Source: Methylobacterium sp. J-088
Lineage (GTDB): Bacteria; Pseudomonadota; Alphaproteobacteria; Rhizobiales; Beijerinckiaceae
Direction: 5' to 3'
DNA length: 64,000 nt
Assembly: GCF_022829295.1 (NCBI RefSeq)
Contig: NZ_JAKSYH010000136.1
Span: 124,001 to 188,000 of the forward strand
The notes under the pieces are model-generated. The model searched no databases. It was not told the DNA's origin and was given only the letters and a program-made list of their open reading frames with translations. Positions within the stretch are counted from its first letter, which is position 1. Each line of letters begins with the position of its first letter. The translations under genes and the position numbers were made by a program. This document shows, in pieces, positions 1-9,646 of the stretch.

Positions 1-1
1 G

Positions 2-607
<606 letters not shown>

Positions 608-699
608 GCCTGTCCAAGAATACTGTCGAAGCGCCAGAACCGGTGCCCCGAGTTCCGGCCGGCGGAATAGAGCCGCGCCGAAAGAGGATGGAAACGCGT

Positions 700-1917
700 A
701 TGTTCGGACGTATCGCCCGGCCCGTCACCCTCGCCGCCCTCGCGGGCGCCCTGATGATGGGCACCGCAACGGCGCAGACCAACGTGAAGATCGGCATCCT
801 CGGTGACCGCTCGGGCGCCTATTCGGACATCAGCGGCGAGGGCTCGGTCGTGGCCGCCAAGCTCGCGGTCGAGGATTTCAAGCCGGATCAGCACGGGCTG
901 AAGGTCGAGATCGTCTCGGCCGACCACCAGAACAAGCCGGATGTCGGCGCCGCCATCGCCCGGCAATGGTACGACCGTGACAGTGTCGACATGATCACCG
1001 ACGGGGTGACCTCCTCGGTGGCGCTCGCTATCAGCCAGGTCACCAGGGAGAAGAACAAGGTCTTCATCGACACCGGCGCCGGCACTGCCGACCTCACCGG
1101 CCCGCAATGCACGCCGAACACGATCCACTGGGTCTACGACACCGTAGCGCTCGCCAACGGCACCGGCGGCGCCATGGTGAAGCGCGGCGGCACCACGTGG
1201 TACTTCCTCACCGCCGATTACGTATTCGGCCAGACGCTCCAGCGCGACACCAGCGCGGTGATCACCAAGAGCGGCGGCAAGGTCCTGGGCTCGGTGAAGA
1301 CGCCGTTCCCGACCTCGGACTTCTCATCCTTCCTGCTGCAGGCGCAAGGGTCGGGCGCCAAGGTGATCGGGCTGGCCAATGCCGGCACCGACACGATCAA
1401 TTCGATCAAGCAGGCGGGCGAGTTCGGCATCACCGAGGGCGGGCAGGCTTTGGCCGGCTTGCTGGTCTTCTCATCGGACGTGCACTCGCTCGGCACCAAG
1501 GTCGCCCAGGGATTGGTGCTGACCGAGCCGTTCTACTGGGACCTGAACGACAAGACCCGCGCCTTCTCGGACCGCTTCGCCAAGCAGATGAAGGGCGGCT
1601 CGAAGCCCACCGCCAATCATGCCGGCGTCTACTCAGACGTGCTGCACTACCTGAAGGCGGTGGCGGAGACGAAATCGACTGCCGACGGTGCGGCCACGGT
1701 CGCCAAGATGAAGGCGATGCCGACAGACGATCCGCTGTTCGGCAAGGGCGTGATCCGCGCCGACGGGCGCAAGATCCACGACATGTACCTGTTCGAGGTC
1801 AAGAAGCCCGCCGAGTCGAAAGGCGAGTGGGACCTCTACAAGACGCTCGAGACCATCCCGGGCGATCAGGTTTTCCGCCCGCTGAACGAGGGCAATTGCC
1901 CCCTCGTGAAGGGCTGA
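700..1917 (+). CDS. Periplasmic substrate-binding protein of a branched-chain amino acid-type ABC transporter
   Basis: This is a secreted receptor (Peripla_BP_6/LivK type) that should deliver a small solute to the LivHM permease. The N-terminus is a classical signal peptide (basic FGRIAR, then a hydrophobic Ala/Leu stretch, cleavage after ATAQ). The mature protein opens with NVKIGILGDRSG, the usual first strand and ligand loop of type I binding proteins. I chose the ATG at 700 because AGAGG lies about 12 bases upstream. An ATG at 688 and a longer frame from 643 are also open. The 405-residue length is normal for the family. The specificity may not be amino acids: this family also binds urea, short amides and aromatic acids, and the sequence alone does not decide. 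It lies between ATPase and permease genes. Confidence 0.9.
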   Translation: MFGRIARPVTLAALAGALMMGTATAQTNVKIGILGDRSGAYSDISGEGSVVAAKLAVEDFKPDQHGLKVEIVSADHQNKPDVGAAIARQWYDRDSVDMITDGVTSSVALAISQVTREKNKVFIDTGAGTADLTGPQCTPNTIHWVYDTVALANGTGGAMVKRGGTTWYFLTADYVFGQTLQRDTSAVITKSGGKVLGSVKTPFPTSDFSSFLLQAQGSGAKVIGLANAGTDTINSIKQAGEFGITEGGQALAGLLVFSSDVHSLGTKVAQGLVLTEPFYWDLNDKTRAFSDRFAKQMKGGSKPTANHAGVYSDVLHYLKAVAETKSTADGAATVAKMKAMPTDDPLFGKGVIRADGRKIHDMYLFEVKKPAESKGEWDLYKTLETIPGDQVFRPLNEGNCPLVKG

Positions 1918-1945
1918 GCATGGTAGCGGGGCGCGGAGACCGGCC

Positions 1946-2833
1946 ATGACCACGATCTTCGGTGTGCCGATGCAGGCCCTGTTCGGGCAATTGCTGCTCG
2001 GCCTGATCAACGGCTCGTTCTACGCGATCCTGTCGCTCGGGCTCGCGATCATCTTCGGGCTCCTCAACATCATCAACTTCGCCCACGGCGCGCTCTACAT
2101 GATGGGCGCGTTCGTGGCCTGGATGCTGCTCACCTATGTCGGGCTCGGCTATTGGTGGGCGCTGGGGTTGGCGCCGCTCGTGGTTGGTGCCTTCGGGATC
2201 GTGCTGGAACGGCTGCTGATCGCCCGGCTGTACAAGCTCGACCACCTCTACGGCCTGCTCCTGACCTTCGGGCTGGCGCTGATCATCCAGGGCCTGTTCC
2301 GCAACCAGTACGGCGTCTCGGGCCTGCCCTACGCGATCCCGCCCGAACTGTCGGGCGGCCAGCGCCTGCCGTTCATGTTCCTGCCGAACTACCGGGCCTG
2401 GGTGGTGGTGGCGTCGCTCACCGTCTGCATCGCCACGTGGCTCGTGATCGAGAAGACAAAGCTCGGCGCCTATCTGCGAGCCGCCACCGAGAACCCGACG
2501 CTGGTCCAGGCCTTCGGAGTCAACGTGCCGCTGTTCCTGACGCTGACCTATGGATTCGGCGTCGCGCTCGCGGGCTTCGCGGGCGTACTCGCCGCGCCGA
2601 TCTACTCGGTGAATCCGAATATGGGCGCCGACATCATCATCGTGGTCTTCGCCGTGGTGGTGATCGGCGGCATGGGCTCGATCATCGGCTCGGTGATTAC
2701 AGGCTTCGCCCTCGGCCTCGTCGAGGGGCTCACCAAGGTGTTCTACCCGGAAGCGTCGGCGACCGTGATCTTCGTGATCATGGTGCTGGTGCTGCTCGTC
2801 AAACCCGCCGGCCTGTTCGGGCGCACGGCCTGA
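1946..2833 (+). CDS. livH: Branched-chain amino acid-type ABC transporter permease (LivH-like)
   Basis: This is an inner-membrane channel subunit of 295 residues. It has about eight hydrophobic segments and the LivH hallmark near the N-terminus (NGSFYAILSLGLAIIFGLLNIINFAHGAL). The conserved coupling-helix region around RAATENPTLVQAFGVN contacts the ATPase. A GGAG sequence precedes the ATG at a good distance. It is 28 bases from the binding protein and 22 bases from the second permease, so all are likely co-transcribed. Length and composition are ordinary for the family. Confidence 0.93.
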   Translation: MTTIFGVPMQALFGQLLLGLINGSFYAILSLGLAIIFGLLNIINFAHGALYMMGAFVAWMLLTYVGLGYWWALGLAPLVVGAFGIVLERLLIARLYKLDHLYGLLLTFGLALIIQGLFRNQYGVSGLPYAIPPELSGGQRLPFMFLPNYRAWVVVASLTVCIATWLVIEKTKLGAYLRAATENPTLVQAFGVNVPLFLTLTYGFGVALAGFAGVLAAPIYSVNPNMGADIIIVVFAVVVIGGMGSIIGSVITGFALGLVEGLTKVFYPEASATVIFVIMVLVLLVKPAGLFGRTA

Positions 2834-2855
2834 CCCGCGAAGAGGCTCGACACCC

Positions 2856-3842
2856 ATGGCCGACACCGCCGCCATCGACGCCGTCCCGATCGCCGCCGCG
2901 CCGGCGACCGGCCGCGACGACAAGGCGCTCCACCGCCTGATCTTCGTCGGCATCGCCGTGCTGCTGATCCTGGCGCCGCTGGTGCTCTACCCCGTCTACC
3001 TGATGAAGGTGCTGTGCTTCGCGCTGTTCGCGCTCGCCTTCAACCTGCTGCTCGGCTACGGCGGCCTGCTCTCCTTCGGACACGCCACCTATTTCGGCAT
3101 GGCGAGCTACCTCTGCGCCTACACGGCCAAGCAGCTCGGCTTCACGCCCGAACTCGCGATCCTCAGCGGGACCGCCACGGCGGCTCTGTTCGGGCTCGTC
3201 TTCGGCGCGCTGGCGATCCGCCGGCAGGGCATCTACTTCTCGATGATAACCCTGGCGCTCGCCCAGATGGCGTTCTTCTTCTCGCTGCAGGCGAAGTTCA
3301 CCGGCGGCGAGGACGGCATCCAGGCGGTGCCCCGCGGCAATCTGTTCGGCGTGATCAGCCTCGCGGACGACCGGGCGATGTACGGCCTCGTCTGCGTGAT
3401 CTTCATGGCCGGGATGCTGCTGATCTACCGCATCATCCATTCGCCGTTCGGGCAGGTGCTGAAGGCGATCCGCGACAACGAGCCGAGGGCGATCTCGCTG
3501 GGCTACCGGGCGAGCCAGTACAAGCTCGCGGTGTTCGTGCTCTCAGCCACGCTCGCTGGTTTGGCCGGCTCCACCAAGGCGATCGTGTTTCAGCTCGCCT
3601 CGCTCACAGACGTGCACTGGTCGATGTCGGGCGAGGTGGTGCTGATGACGCTGGTCGGTGGCATGGGCACCGTGTTCGGGCCGATCGTGGGCGCTTTGGT
3701 GATCGTCACCATGGAGACCTACCTCGCCCAGTTCGGCGCCTGGGTGACGATCATCCAGGGCTGCGTCTTCGTGCTGTGCGTGCTGCTGTTCCGGGAGGGG
3801 ATCGTAGGTCTGATCGCCCGTGTGGTGCGCCGGCCGTTGTAA
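2856..3842 (+). CDS. livM: Branched-chain amino acid-type ABC transporter permease (LivM-like)
   Basis: This is the second membrane subunit, 328 residues, which pairs with LivH to form the translocation path. It has the family's opening helices followed by LLLGYGGLLSFGHATYFGMASY, and the ATPase-contact loop KAIRDNEPRAISLGYRA near residue 205. A cytoplasmic N-terminal stretch of about 28 residues precedes the first helix. It is the last gene of the operon. A GC-rich perfect palindrome and a T-rich run follow the stop codon and may end the transcript. The visible order ATPase, binding protein, LivH, LivM differs from the common K-H-M-G-F order. Confidence 0.93.
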   Translation: MADTAAIDAVPIAAAPATGRDDKALHRLIFVGIAVLLILAPLVLYPVYLMKVLCFALFALAFNLLLGYGGLLSFGHATYFGMASYLCAYTAKQLGFTPELAILSGTATAALFGLVFGALAIRRQGIYFSMITLALAQMAFFFSLQAKFTGGEDGIQAVPRGNLFGVISLADDRAMYGLVCVIFMAGMLLIYRIIHSPFGQVLKAIRDNEPRAISLGYRASQYKLAVFVLSATLAGLAGSTKAIVFQLASLTDVHWSMSGEVVLMTLVGGMGTVFGPIVGALVIVTMETYLAQFGAWVTIIQGCVFVLCVLLFREGIVGLIARVVRRPL

Positions 3843-3847
3843 ATTGG

Positions 3848-3880
3848 CCCGGCGCGCGCCGGTCGGTTTCTGGTTCTGGT
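3848..3880 (+). terminator. Candidate terminator after livM
   Basis: The perfect palindrome CCGGCGCGCGCCGG (3849-3862) starts six bases after the livM stop and is followed by the T-rich run TCGGTTTCTGGTTCT. The stem has no spacer bases of its own, so the hairpin would have to open a few central pairs. This makes it a weak candidate. Confidence 0.35.
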
Positions 3881-3936
3881 CAGTCTTCGTTAACCAAGAC
3901 CGGTGAACCTGACGCATCAAAGCAGTCAGGTCCGCC

Positions 3937-4290
3937 ATGACGAAGGTCCGTCCCCTCAGCATCGACGATCCTGCGCACGACTGCCCGGTCCCACCGGAGA
4001 CCGTCGGACGCCTGATCAAAGCCGACCACGAAGACACCGCCTTCCTGCTTGACGGGATCCCGGAGGCGACCCGCGCCCGGCTCGCCGTATGGCTCTACGG
4101 CCGCAGCCACACGCATGAGGTCGGTGTCCGGGTGGCGGCGACGTGCGAGGGCGCGACCCTGCGCCGGGCGGCCGGGGTCGTCGGCAATGCCCTGTACGAC
4201 CTGTCCCGGCGCCCCTACGCGGCGCCGAGCCACGGCACGCGCGCCGGCGCCAGCCGGATCTCCCTCGGCGGGACGCGGCACCGCGCCTGA
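3937..4290 (+). CDS. Hypothetical protein, 117 aa
   Basis: I do not recognise this family. The product is a small soluble protein with no signal peptide or membrane segment. The first 85 residues look folded (acidic start, PPETVGRLIKADHEDTAFLLDGIPEATRARLAVWLYGRSHTHE split over two helical stretches), and the C-terminal 25 residues are basic and disordered in appearance. Codon use is high in G+C at third positions, as for its neighbours, which supports real coding. It stands alone between the transporter operon and mutL, 50 bases before the mutL start, and could be the first gene of a mutL transcript. No function can be assigned. Confidence 0.6.
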   Translation: MTKVRPLSIDDPAHDCPVPPETVGRLIKADHEDTAFLLDGIPEATRARLAVWLYGRSHTHEVGVRVAATCEGATLRRAAGVVGNALYDLSRRPYAAPSHGTRAGASRISLGGTRHRA

Positions 4291-4340
4291 GCGACGCCGA
4301 CGATTGGATCGAAGCCGGCGAGGGTCTATCGTCGGCGGCG

Positions 4341-6296
4341 ATGTCCACCCAAGTCCACTCCGTCCGCCGCCTCGACCCCGTGCTCGTCGACCGCATCGCC
4401 GCGGGTGAGGTGGTGGAGCGCCCGGCCTCGGCCGTGAAGGAGCTGGTCGAGAACGCCATCGATGCCGGCGCCCGGTCCATCGAGGTAACCGTCGAAGCGG
4501 GTGGCCGCCGGCTGATCCGCGTGGTCGACGACGGGCGCGGCATGAATCCGGACGACCTCGATCTCGCGGTCGAACGCCACGCCACATCGAAGCTCCCCGG
4601 GGGCGATCTGACGGCGATCGACACGCTGGGCTTCCGCGGCGAGGCGCTGCCCTCGATCGGGGCAGTCTCGCGGCTCGCCATCGTCAGCCGAACGCCGGAG
4701 GCCGAAGCGGGGGCGAGCCTGATTGTCGAAGCGGGCCTGAAGGGTCCGGTCCGCCCGGCGCCGGCGCAGCGCGGCACCCGGATCGAGGTGACCGAGCTGT
4801 TCGCCGCAACCCCCGCCCGGCTGAAGTTCCTCAAATCCGACCGGGCCGAGAACGCCGCGATCGCCGAGACCCTGCGGCGGCTCGCCGTCACGCAGCCCGG
4901 GATCCGCTTCAGCCTGCGGGCCGATGCCGCCCAGCCCCTGGTCCTGCCGGCCGAGACCGGCCCCGAGGCGGATCTGCGCCGGCTCTCCGCGGTGCTGGGA
5001 CCGGACTTCGCCGCCAACGCCCTGCCGGTCTCGCTGGCCCGCGAGGGCTTCGCGGTCACCGGCCAGATCGGCCTGCCGACCTACCACCGGGGCGCTGGGA
5101 CCCACATCCATCTCGCGGTCAACGGCCGGCCGGTGCGCGACCGGCTGCTCCTCGGGGCGGTGCGGGGCGCTTATGCCGACACCCTGGCCTCGGACCGTCA
5201 CCCGGTGCTCGGTCTCGTGATCACGTGCGATCCCGAACGGGTCGATGTGAACGTCCATCCGGCCAAGACCGAGGTGCGCTTCCGCGAACCGGGACTGGTA
5301 CGGGCGCTGATCGTCAGCGCCATCCACGACGCCCTGCGCCGCGGCGGCGCCCGCTCGGCCACCACGGGTGCGGCGCGGACCCTCGACGCCCTGCGTCCCG
5401 CCGGGCCAGCGCTCGCGATCCATACCGGACTCGCCGCGCCGAGCCTGTTCCAGCCCACGCGGCCCGGCCCGTTCGCAGCCGGAGCGCCCTCGGTGGCAGC
5501 GCCCGCGGGCTACCGCGGCTCACAGGCGTGGCGACCGGCGCCGGCCCCAAGCTCCGCGGAGCCGGCCTACACCCTGTCCGAGGCGGGTGGTTTCGCGGAA
5601 GCGCCCCAAGCCGCCTTCGCTGGGCCGGATTTGGCGGCCCCGCCCCAGGCGGATGTCCGGACGCTCGAAGAGGCGCCGGAGGCGATCGACCATCCCCTCG
5701 GGGCGGCGCGGGCGCAGATTCACGAGACCTACATCCTCGCCCAGACCCGCGATGGGCTCGTCATCGTCGATCAGCACGCGGCACACGAGCGCCTCGTCTA
5801 CGAGCGGATGAAGGCCGAGCGGGCAGCGGGCGGCATCGCCCGGCAGGGGCTGCTGATCCCCGATGTTGTGGAGATGAGCCCCGAAGAAGCCGACCGTCTG
5901 GTCGCCGCTGCGCCGGACCTCGATCGGCTCGGGCTGACCATTGAGGCGTTCGGGCCCGGGGCCGTTCTGGTCCGGGAGGTGCCGGCCGCACTGATCCGGG
6001 CGTCGGTGCGCGATCTCGTCACCGACATTCTGGACGCCCTCGAAGCGAGCGGGGACGAGGAGGGCGGCGCAGCGGCCGTGGAGGGCGGTGCGCTGGGCCG
6101 GCGGCTCGACGCGGTGCTCTCGCGCATGAGCTGCCACGGCTCGGTCCGCGCCGGCCGCCGCCTGAGGCCGGAGGAGATGAACGCGCTCCTACGCGAAATG
6201 GAGGCGACGCCGAATTCCGGCCAGTGCAACCACGGCCGCCCGACCTCGATCGCCCTGAAGCTGTCGGACATCGAGCGGCTGTTCGGCCGGCGGTGA
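4341..6296 (+). CDS. mutL: DNA mismatch repair protein MutL with endonuclease motif
   Basis: MutL couples MutS recognition of mismatches to strand incision and removal. The N-terminal GHKL ATPase shows ELVENAIDAGA, DDGRGMNPDDL and TLGFRGEALPSIG within the first 110 residues. A proline/alanine-rich linker spans roughly residues 340-450. The C-terminal dimerisation domain carries DQHAAHERLVYE (residues 477-488), which fits the metal-dependent endonuclease pattern DQHAx2Ex4E, and ends with CHGSVRAGRRL and GQCNHGRP. It is therefore likely to nick DNA itself, as expected in bacteria without MutH. The ATG at 4341 gives 651 residues, normal for the family. The frame is open further upstream, but that part reads as out-of-frame neighbour sequence. 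Confidence 0.96.
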   Translation: MSTQVHSVRRLDPVLVDRIAAGEVVERPASAVKELVENAIDAGARSIEVTVEAGGRRLIRVVDDGRGMNPDDLDLAVERHATSKLPGGDLTAIDTLGFRGEALPSIGAVSRLAIVSRTPEAEAGASLIVEAGLKGPVRPAPAQRGTRIEVTELFAATPARLKFLKSDRAENAAIAETLRRLAVTQPGIRFSLRADAAQPLVLPAETGPEADLRRLSAVLGPDFAANALPVSLAREGFAVTGQIGLPTYHRGAGTHIHLAVNGRPVRDRLLLGAVRGAYADTLASDRHPVLGLVITCDPERVDVNVHPAKTEVRFREPGLVRALIVSAIHDALRRGGARSATTGAARTLDALRPAGPALAIHTGLAAPSLFQPTRPGPFAAGAPSVAAPAGYRGSQAWRPAPAPSSAEPAYTLSEAGGFAEAPQAAFAGPDLAAPPQADVRTLEEAPEAIDHPLGAARAQIHETYILAQTRDGLVIVDQHAAHERLVYERMKAERAAGGIARQGLLIPDVVEMSPEEADRLVAAAPDLDRLGLTIEAFGPGAVLVREVPAALIRASVRDLVTDILDALEASGDEEGGAAAVEGGALGRRLDAVLSRMSCHGSVRAGRRLRPEEMNALLREMEATPNSGQCNHGRPTSIALKLSDIERLFGRR

Positions 6297-6332
6297 CGCC
6301 GAACGTTCGCGCGGAGCGAGCTTGAATCTTCT

Positions 6333-6713
6333 ATGCCAATGGCATACCAAAAACTATGGTCGCGCTCGGACGTCACCTTTGCGTTTCGGGAGGACGGTCT
6401 TTCCGGCGGCGACGTCATCACGGTGACGGTCACCACCCCGGTCGGATTGCTGCACCTGATGGCCGAGGTTGCCGTCAAGGATGTGGGACGGACGTTGAGA
6501 AAGTTCGGCGTTCACATGCACGCGGAGGGTGGCGCTCAGGCTTGCGGACCTGCAAATCTGAGGCGCTTGGCGCGCTGGGCAACCGAGGAGACCGGCTTTG
6601 ATAAACTCGTCCTTGAAGGAGCGATTCGAACGTCTGGATCCCGTCCAGGACGTATCCCGGGTCAGCTCCGGTTCGCCCGCAGTGATCTCCCTGACAACAG
6701 CCTCACGTCATGA
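6333..6713 (+). CDS. Hypothetical protein, first gene of an overlapping pair with an HTH protein
   Basis: A 126-residue soluble protein of unknown function. It is mixed alpha/beta in appearance (alternating hydrophobic stretch DVITVTVTTPVGLLHLMAEV, then a helix-rich middle) and ends with GAIRTSGSRPGRIPGQLRF. A similar RTxGxxPGxxPxxxxF ending recurs, from memory, in small rhizobial proteins encoded next to XRE regulators. Its 3' end overlaps the next gene by up to 116 bases in another frame, which suggests translational coupling. Third-position GC is lower than in neighbouring genes, a mild sign of acquired DNA. It could be the partner of the downstream DNA-binding protein in a toxin-antitoxin-like or self-regulated module; there is no direct evidence for toxicity. 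Confidence 0.55.
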   Translation: MPMAYQKLWSRSDVTFAFREDGLSGGDVITVTVTTPVGLLHLMAEVAVKDVGRTLRKFGVHMHAEGGAQACGPANLRRLARWATEETGFDKLVLEGAIRTSGSRPGRIPGQLRFARSDLPDNSLTS

Positions 6714-7113
6714 GCCGGTCCAGGTCGTCACTGCGGCGCTGGTCCTCGCCGCCCGGGGCCTGAGCCTTCTTAAGGCCAAGCGGGTCTTGGAGGAGATGCT
6801 TGCGAAGGGCCGGGCTGTCGTGGAACTCCCCACGGTCGAAGATCCCGGCCAACTCGCCGTTGACCTCGCCGAGGCAGGATGCGCGGCAGCAAGCGTGACC
6901 CGGGACGCTGTTGATGTCCGCGCCGTTCGGGAGCGCCTGGGCCTTACACAGGAGCAGTTCGCCTGGCGCTATGGGCTTGATGTTGCGGCGATTCGAAATT
7001 GGGAAACCGGCCGACGTAAACCGGATCCCGCGGCGTCAGGGTATCTGCGCGTGATCGATCATCTGCCCGATCAGGTAAGCCGAGTTCTTGAGAAGCCGCT
7101 TGGGGCTTCATGA
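6598..7113 (+). CDS. XRE-family helix-turn-helix protein
   Basis: A DNA-binding protein of up to 171 residues. The C-terminal third holds a clear XRE/Cro helix-turn-helix (VRAVRERLGLTQEQFAWRY then LDVAAIRNWETGRRKPD), as in HigA/MqsA-type antitoxins that read tryptophan near the recognition helix. The N-terminal half (SLLKAKRVLEEMLAKGRAVVEL) is a separate helical domain that may bind the partner protein. The start is unclear: TTG at 6598 or 6613, or GTG at 6682, are in frame, none with a strong ribosome-binding site. All overlap the upstream gene, so translation may depend on it. It is followed by two short palindromes (7169-7203) that could be its operator or belong to the downstream operon. 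Confidence 0.75.
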   Translation: MINSSLKERFERLDPVQDVSRVSSGSPAVISLTTASRHEPVQVVTAALVLAARGLSLLKAKRVLEEMLAKGRAVVELPTVEDPGQLAVDLAEAGCAAASVTRDAVDVRAVRERLGLTQEQFAWRYGLDVAAIRNWETGRRKPDPAASGYLRVIDHLPDQVSRVLEKPLGAS

Positions 7114-7168
7114 ACCGCCGAAGACGGGCACGATAATGTTTCATCGCGCCGCTTTCGCGACGATGACC

Positions 7169-7203
7169 CCAGCAATAATGCTGGTCAGTGTTATCAAACT
7201 GAC
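7169..7203. promoter_or_regulatory. Two adjacent palindromes upstream of the fatty-acid/Lva-like operon
   Basis: CCAGCA-ATAA-TGCTGG (7169-7184) is followed directly by GTCAGT-N8-ACTGAC (7184-7203). Both lie in an AT-richer gap 42-76 bases before the acyl-CoA dehydrogenase start. They could be operators for a repressor or the terminator of the HTH gene. No regulator gene for the operon lies in the window. Confidence 0.35.
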
Positions 7204-7244
7204 GTCCCGCGCTCAGCACAGGCATTCGCAAGAGGCCGCGACCC

Positions 7245-8450
7245 ATGGATTTCACCATCTCGCCCCGCGTCGAGGAATACCGCGCGCGGATCGCGGCCTT
7301 CGTGGATTCCCATATCGTGCCGCTCGAATCCGAGCCGTCCGCCTATGACGGCCACGGCAACATCGCGCTGCCCGAACTCGCCCGGCTGCGCGGTCTGGCG
7401 CGGGAGCAGGGGCTGTGGTGCCTCCAGCTGAAGCCGGAGATCGGGGGCGCCGGCCTCGACAAGGTCGGCATGGCGGTCTGCTACGAGGCGATGAACCGCT
7501 CGATCTTCGGTCCGGTCGTGTTCAATTCGGCGGCGCCGGACGACGGCAACATGATGGTGCTGGAGAAGGTCGCCACCCCGGAGCAGAAAGCGCGCTGGCT
7601 CGCACCGATCGTGGCGGGCGACGTGCGGTCTGCCTTCGCCATGACCGAGCCCCATCCCGGCGGTGGCTCCGATCCCGGCATGATCCAGACCCGAGCCGAG
7701 CGGCGCGGCGACACCTACGTGGTCACCGGTCGCAAATGGTACATCACCGGTGCCGAGGAGGCCGCCCACTTCATCCTGATGGCCCGTACCTCGGACGACG
7801 CGCGAAAAGGGCTGACCGCGTTCCTGTTCCATAGGGACCAGCCCGGCTGGGAGATCCTGCGGCGCATCCCGATCATGGGGCCGGAGGAGCATGGCGGCCA
7901 TTGCGAGCTCCTGTTCGACGGGCTCGAGATCCCGGCCGAGAACGTCCTGATGAACGAGGGCGACGGCCTGAAGCTGACGCAGATCCGCCTTGGCCCCGCG
8001 CGCCTGACCCATTGCATGCGCTGGCTCGGCCTGTCGAAGCGCTGCGTCGAGATCGCCCGGGCCTACGCGGGCGAGCGCCACGGCTTCGGCATCCGTCTGG
8101 CCGATCGGGAGAGCATCCAGCTCATGCTGGGCGATCTCGCCATGCGGATCGAGATCGGCCGCCTGCTGGTGATGAAGGCCGCCTGGGCGCTCGACCAGGG
8201 GAGCTTCGCCCGCAAGGAAGTCTCGATGGCCAAGGTGCACGTGGCCAATCTGATCCACGCGGCCGCCGACGTCGCGATCCAGATCAACGGCGCCCGGGGC
8301 TATTCCACCGACACGCCGCTCGAATGGATTTACCGCTACGCTCGGCAGGCGCGGCTGGTGGACGGAGCCGACGAGGTCCACAAAATGGTGCTCAACCGCA
8401 ACCTCGAAGCCGAGGGCGATGCCTTCTGGTCGTGGCCGGTGGGCGCGTGA
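7245..8450 (+). CDS. Acyl-CoA dehydrogenase of the ACAD10/11 (LvaC-like) type
   Basis: A flavoprotein of 401 residues with the full acyl-CoA dehydrogenase fold: an N-terminal helical domain, [15 protein letters not shown] for FAD/substrate binding near residue 130, and the C-terminal [20 protein letters not shown]. Where ordinary family members carry the catalytic Glu in a YEGTSEI motif, this protein has VDGADEVH (Asp373). That is the signature I associate with ACAD10/11 and bacterial LvaC. Those enzymes, rather than only oxidising acyl-CoA, are known to remove phosphate from 4-phosphoacyl-CoA to give enoyl-CoA. It is the first gene of a five-gene operon containing an APH-type kinase and a DUF6285 protein, the partners of LvaC. 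A role in classical beta-oxidation is the alternative. Confidence 0.88.
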   Translation: MDFTISPRVEEYRARIAAFVDSHIVPLESEPSAYDGHGNIALPELARLRGLAREQGLWCLQLKPEIGGAGLDKVGMAVCYEAMNRSIFGPVVFNSAAPDDGNMMVLEKVATPEQKARWLAPIVAGDVRSAFAMTEPHPGGGSDPGMIQTRAERRGDTYVVTGRKWYITGAEEAAHFILMARTSDDARKGLTAFLFHRDQPGWEILRRIPIMGPEEHGGHCELLFDGLEIPAENVLMNEGDGLKLTQIRLGPARLTHCMRWLGLSKRCVEIARAYAGERHGFGIRLADRESIQLMLGDLAMRIEIGRLLVMKAAWALDQGSFARKEVSMAKVHVANLIHAAADVAIQINGARGYSTDTPLEWIYRYARQARLVDGADEVHKMVLNRNLEAEGDAFWSWPVGA

Positions 8451-8460
8451 GGTAGAGCGT

Positions 8461-9645
8461 ATGACGATGACCGAGGTCGTGATCACAGGCGCGGTGCGGA
8501 CCGCGATCGGCACCTTCGGCGGCGCGCTTGCGGGCACGCCGCCTTCCGCGCTTGGGGCGCTGTGCGTGGCGGAGGCGCTCAAGCGGTCCGGCACGGCGCC
8601 CGAGCGGGTCGGCCACGTGGTGTTCGGCCACGTGATCCCGACCGAGCCGCGGGATGCCTACATCGCCCGTGTCGCCGCCCTCGAAGGCGGTGTCCCGCAG
8701 GAGGTGCCGGCGCTCACCGTCAACCGGCTCTGTGGCAGCGGCCTGCAGGCGATCGTGTCGGCGGCGCAATCGATCCTGCTCGGCGATGCCGAGATCGCGG
8801 TGGCGGGCGGCGCCGAGAGTATGAGCCGTTCGCCGCACATCCTGACGAGCGGCCGCACCGGCCAGCGCATGGGCGATGCGACCCTGGTCGACTACATGAT
8901 CGGCGTGCTGACCGACCCCTTCGGCGCCGGCCATATGGGCGTGACCGCGGAGAACATCGCCGAACGCTACGGCATCGCCCGTGACCAGCAGGATGCCTTC
9001 GCGGCCGAGAGTCAGGCCCGCGCCGCCCGGGCGATCGAAGAGGGGCGGTTCCGCGATCAGATCCTGCCCGTCGCGGTCCAGCGCAAGCGCGAGACGGTGG
9101 CGTTCGACACGGACGAGCATCCCAAACCGACCAGCGTCGCGGACCTCGCCAAGCTGCGCCCCGCATTCTCCAAGACCGGCAGCGTCACCGCCGGCAATGC
9201 CTCGGGTCTGAACGACGGCGCAGCCGCCCTCGTCCTGTCGAGTGCGGCGGAGGCCGAGCGCTCGGGCGCGAGGCCCCTGGCCCGGATCGTCGGCTACGCC
9301 CATGCGGGCGTCGATCCGTCCGAGATGGGCATGGGGCCGGTCCCCGCAGTGCGCCGGCTGCTCGACCGGACAGGTCTGCGGCCCGCAGATTTCGACGTGA
9401 TCGAATCGAACGAGGCCTTTGCGGCCCAGGCCTGCGCGGTCTCCCGGGCCCTCGACCTCGACCCCGCCCGGGTGAATCCGAATGGCGGCGCCATTGCGCT
9501 CGGCCACCCGATCGGCGCCTCCGGTGCGATCATCGCCGTGAAGACCCTCTACGAGCTGGCGCGCACCGGCGGACGCTACGGGCTGGCGACCATGTGCATC
9601 GGCGGCGGGCAGGGCATCGCGGTGGCCTTCGAGCGGCTGCACTGA
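8461..9645 (+). CDS. Acetyl-CoA C-acyltransferase (thiolase)
   Basis: This enzyme cleaves 3-ketoacyl-CoA with CoA to acetyl-CoA and a shortened acyl-CoA, or runs in reverse. All catalytic motifs are present: nucleophile Cys91 in [10 protein letters not shown] (Cys89 if the Met two codons later is used), [23 protein letters not shown], and the C-terminal Cys in MCIGGGQG. The 394-residue length is typical. GAGG precedes the ATG, and the gene follows the dehydrogenase by 10 bases and precedes the SDR by one base. In a levulinate-type route it would split 3-ketovaleryl-CoA into acetyl-CoA and propionyl-CoA. It is an addition relative to the core Lva set and could also serve general beta-oxidation. 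Confidence 0.93.
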   Translation: MTMTEVVITGAVRTAIGTFGGALAGTPPSALGALCVAEALKRSGTAPERVGHVVFGHVIPTEPRDAYIARVAALEGGVPQEVPALTVNRLCGSGLQAIVSAAQSILLGDAEIAVAGGAESMSRSPHILTSGRTGQRMGDATLVDYMIGVLTDPFGAGHMGVTAENIAERYGIARDQQDAFAAESQARAARAIEEGRFRDQILPVAVQRKRETVAFDTDEHPKPTSVADLAKLRPAFSKTGSVTAGNASGLNDGAAALVLSSAAEAERSGARPLARIVGYAHAGVDPSEMGMGPVPAVRRLLDRTGLRPADFDVIESNEAFAAQACAVSRALDLDPARVNPNGGAIALGHPIGASGAIIAVKTLYELARTGGRYGLATMCIGGGQGIAVAFERLH

Positions 9646-9646
9646 C

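Noticed and set aside
1799..2953. Long minus-strand frame (384 codons) opposite livH
   Set aside because: It is the antisense of clear livH and binding-protein sequence, with a His/Gln/Arg-rich product typical of shadow frames in high-GC DNA.
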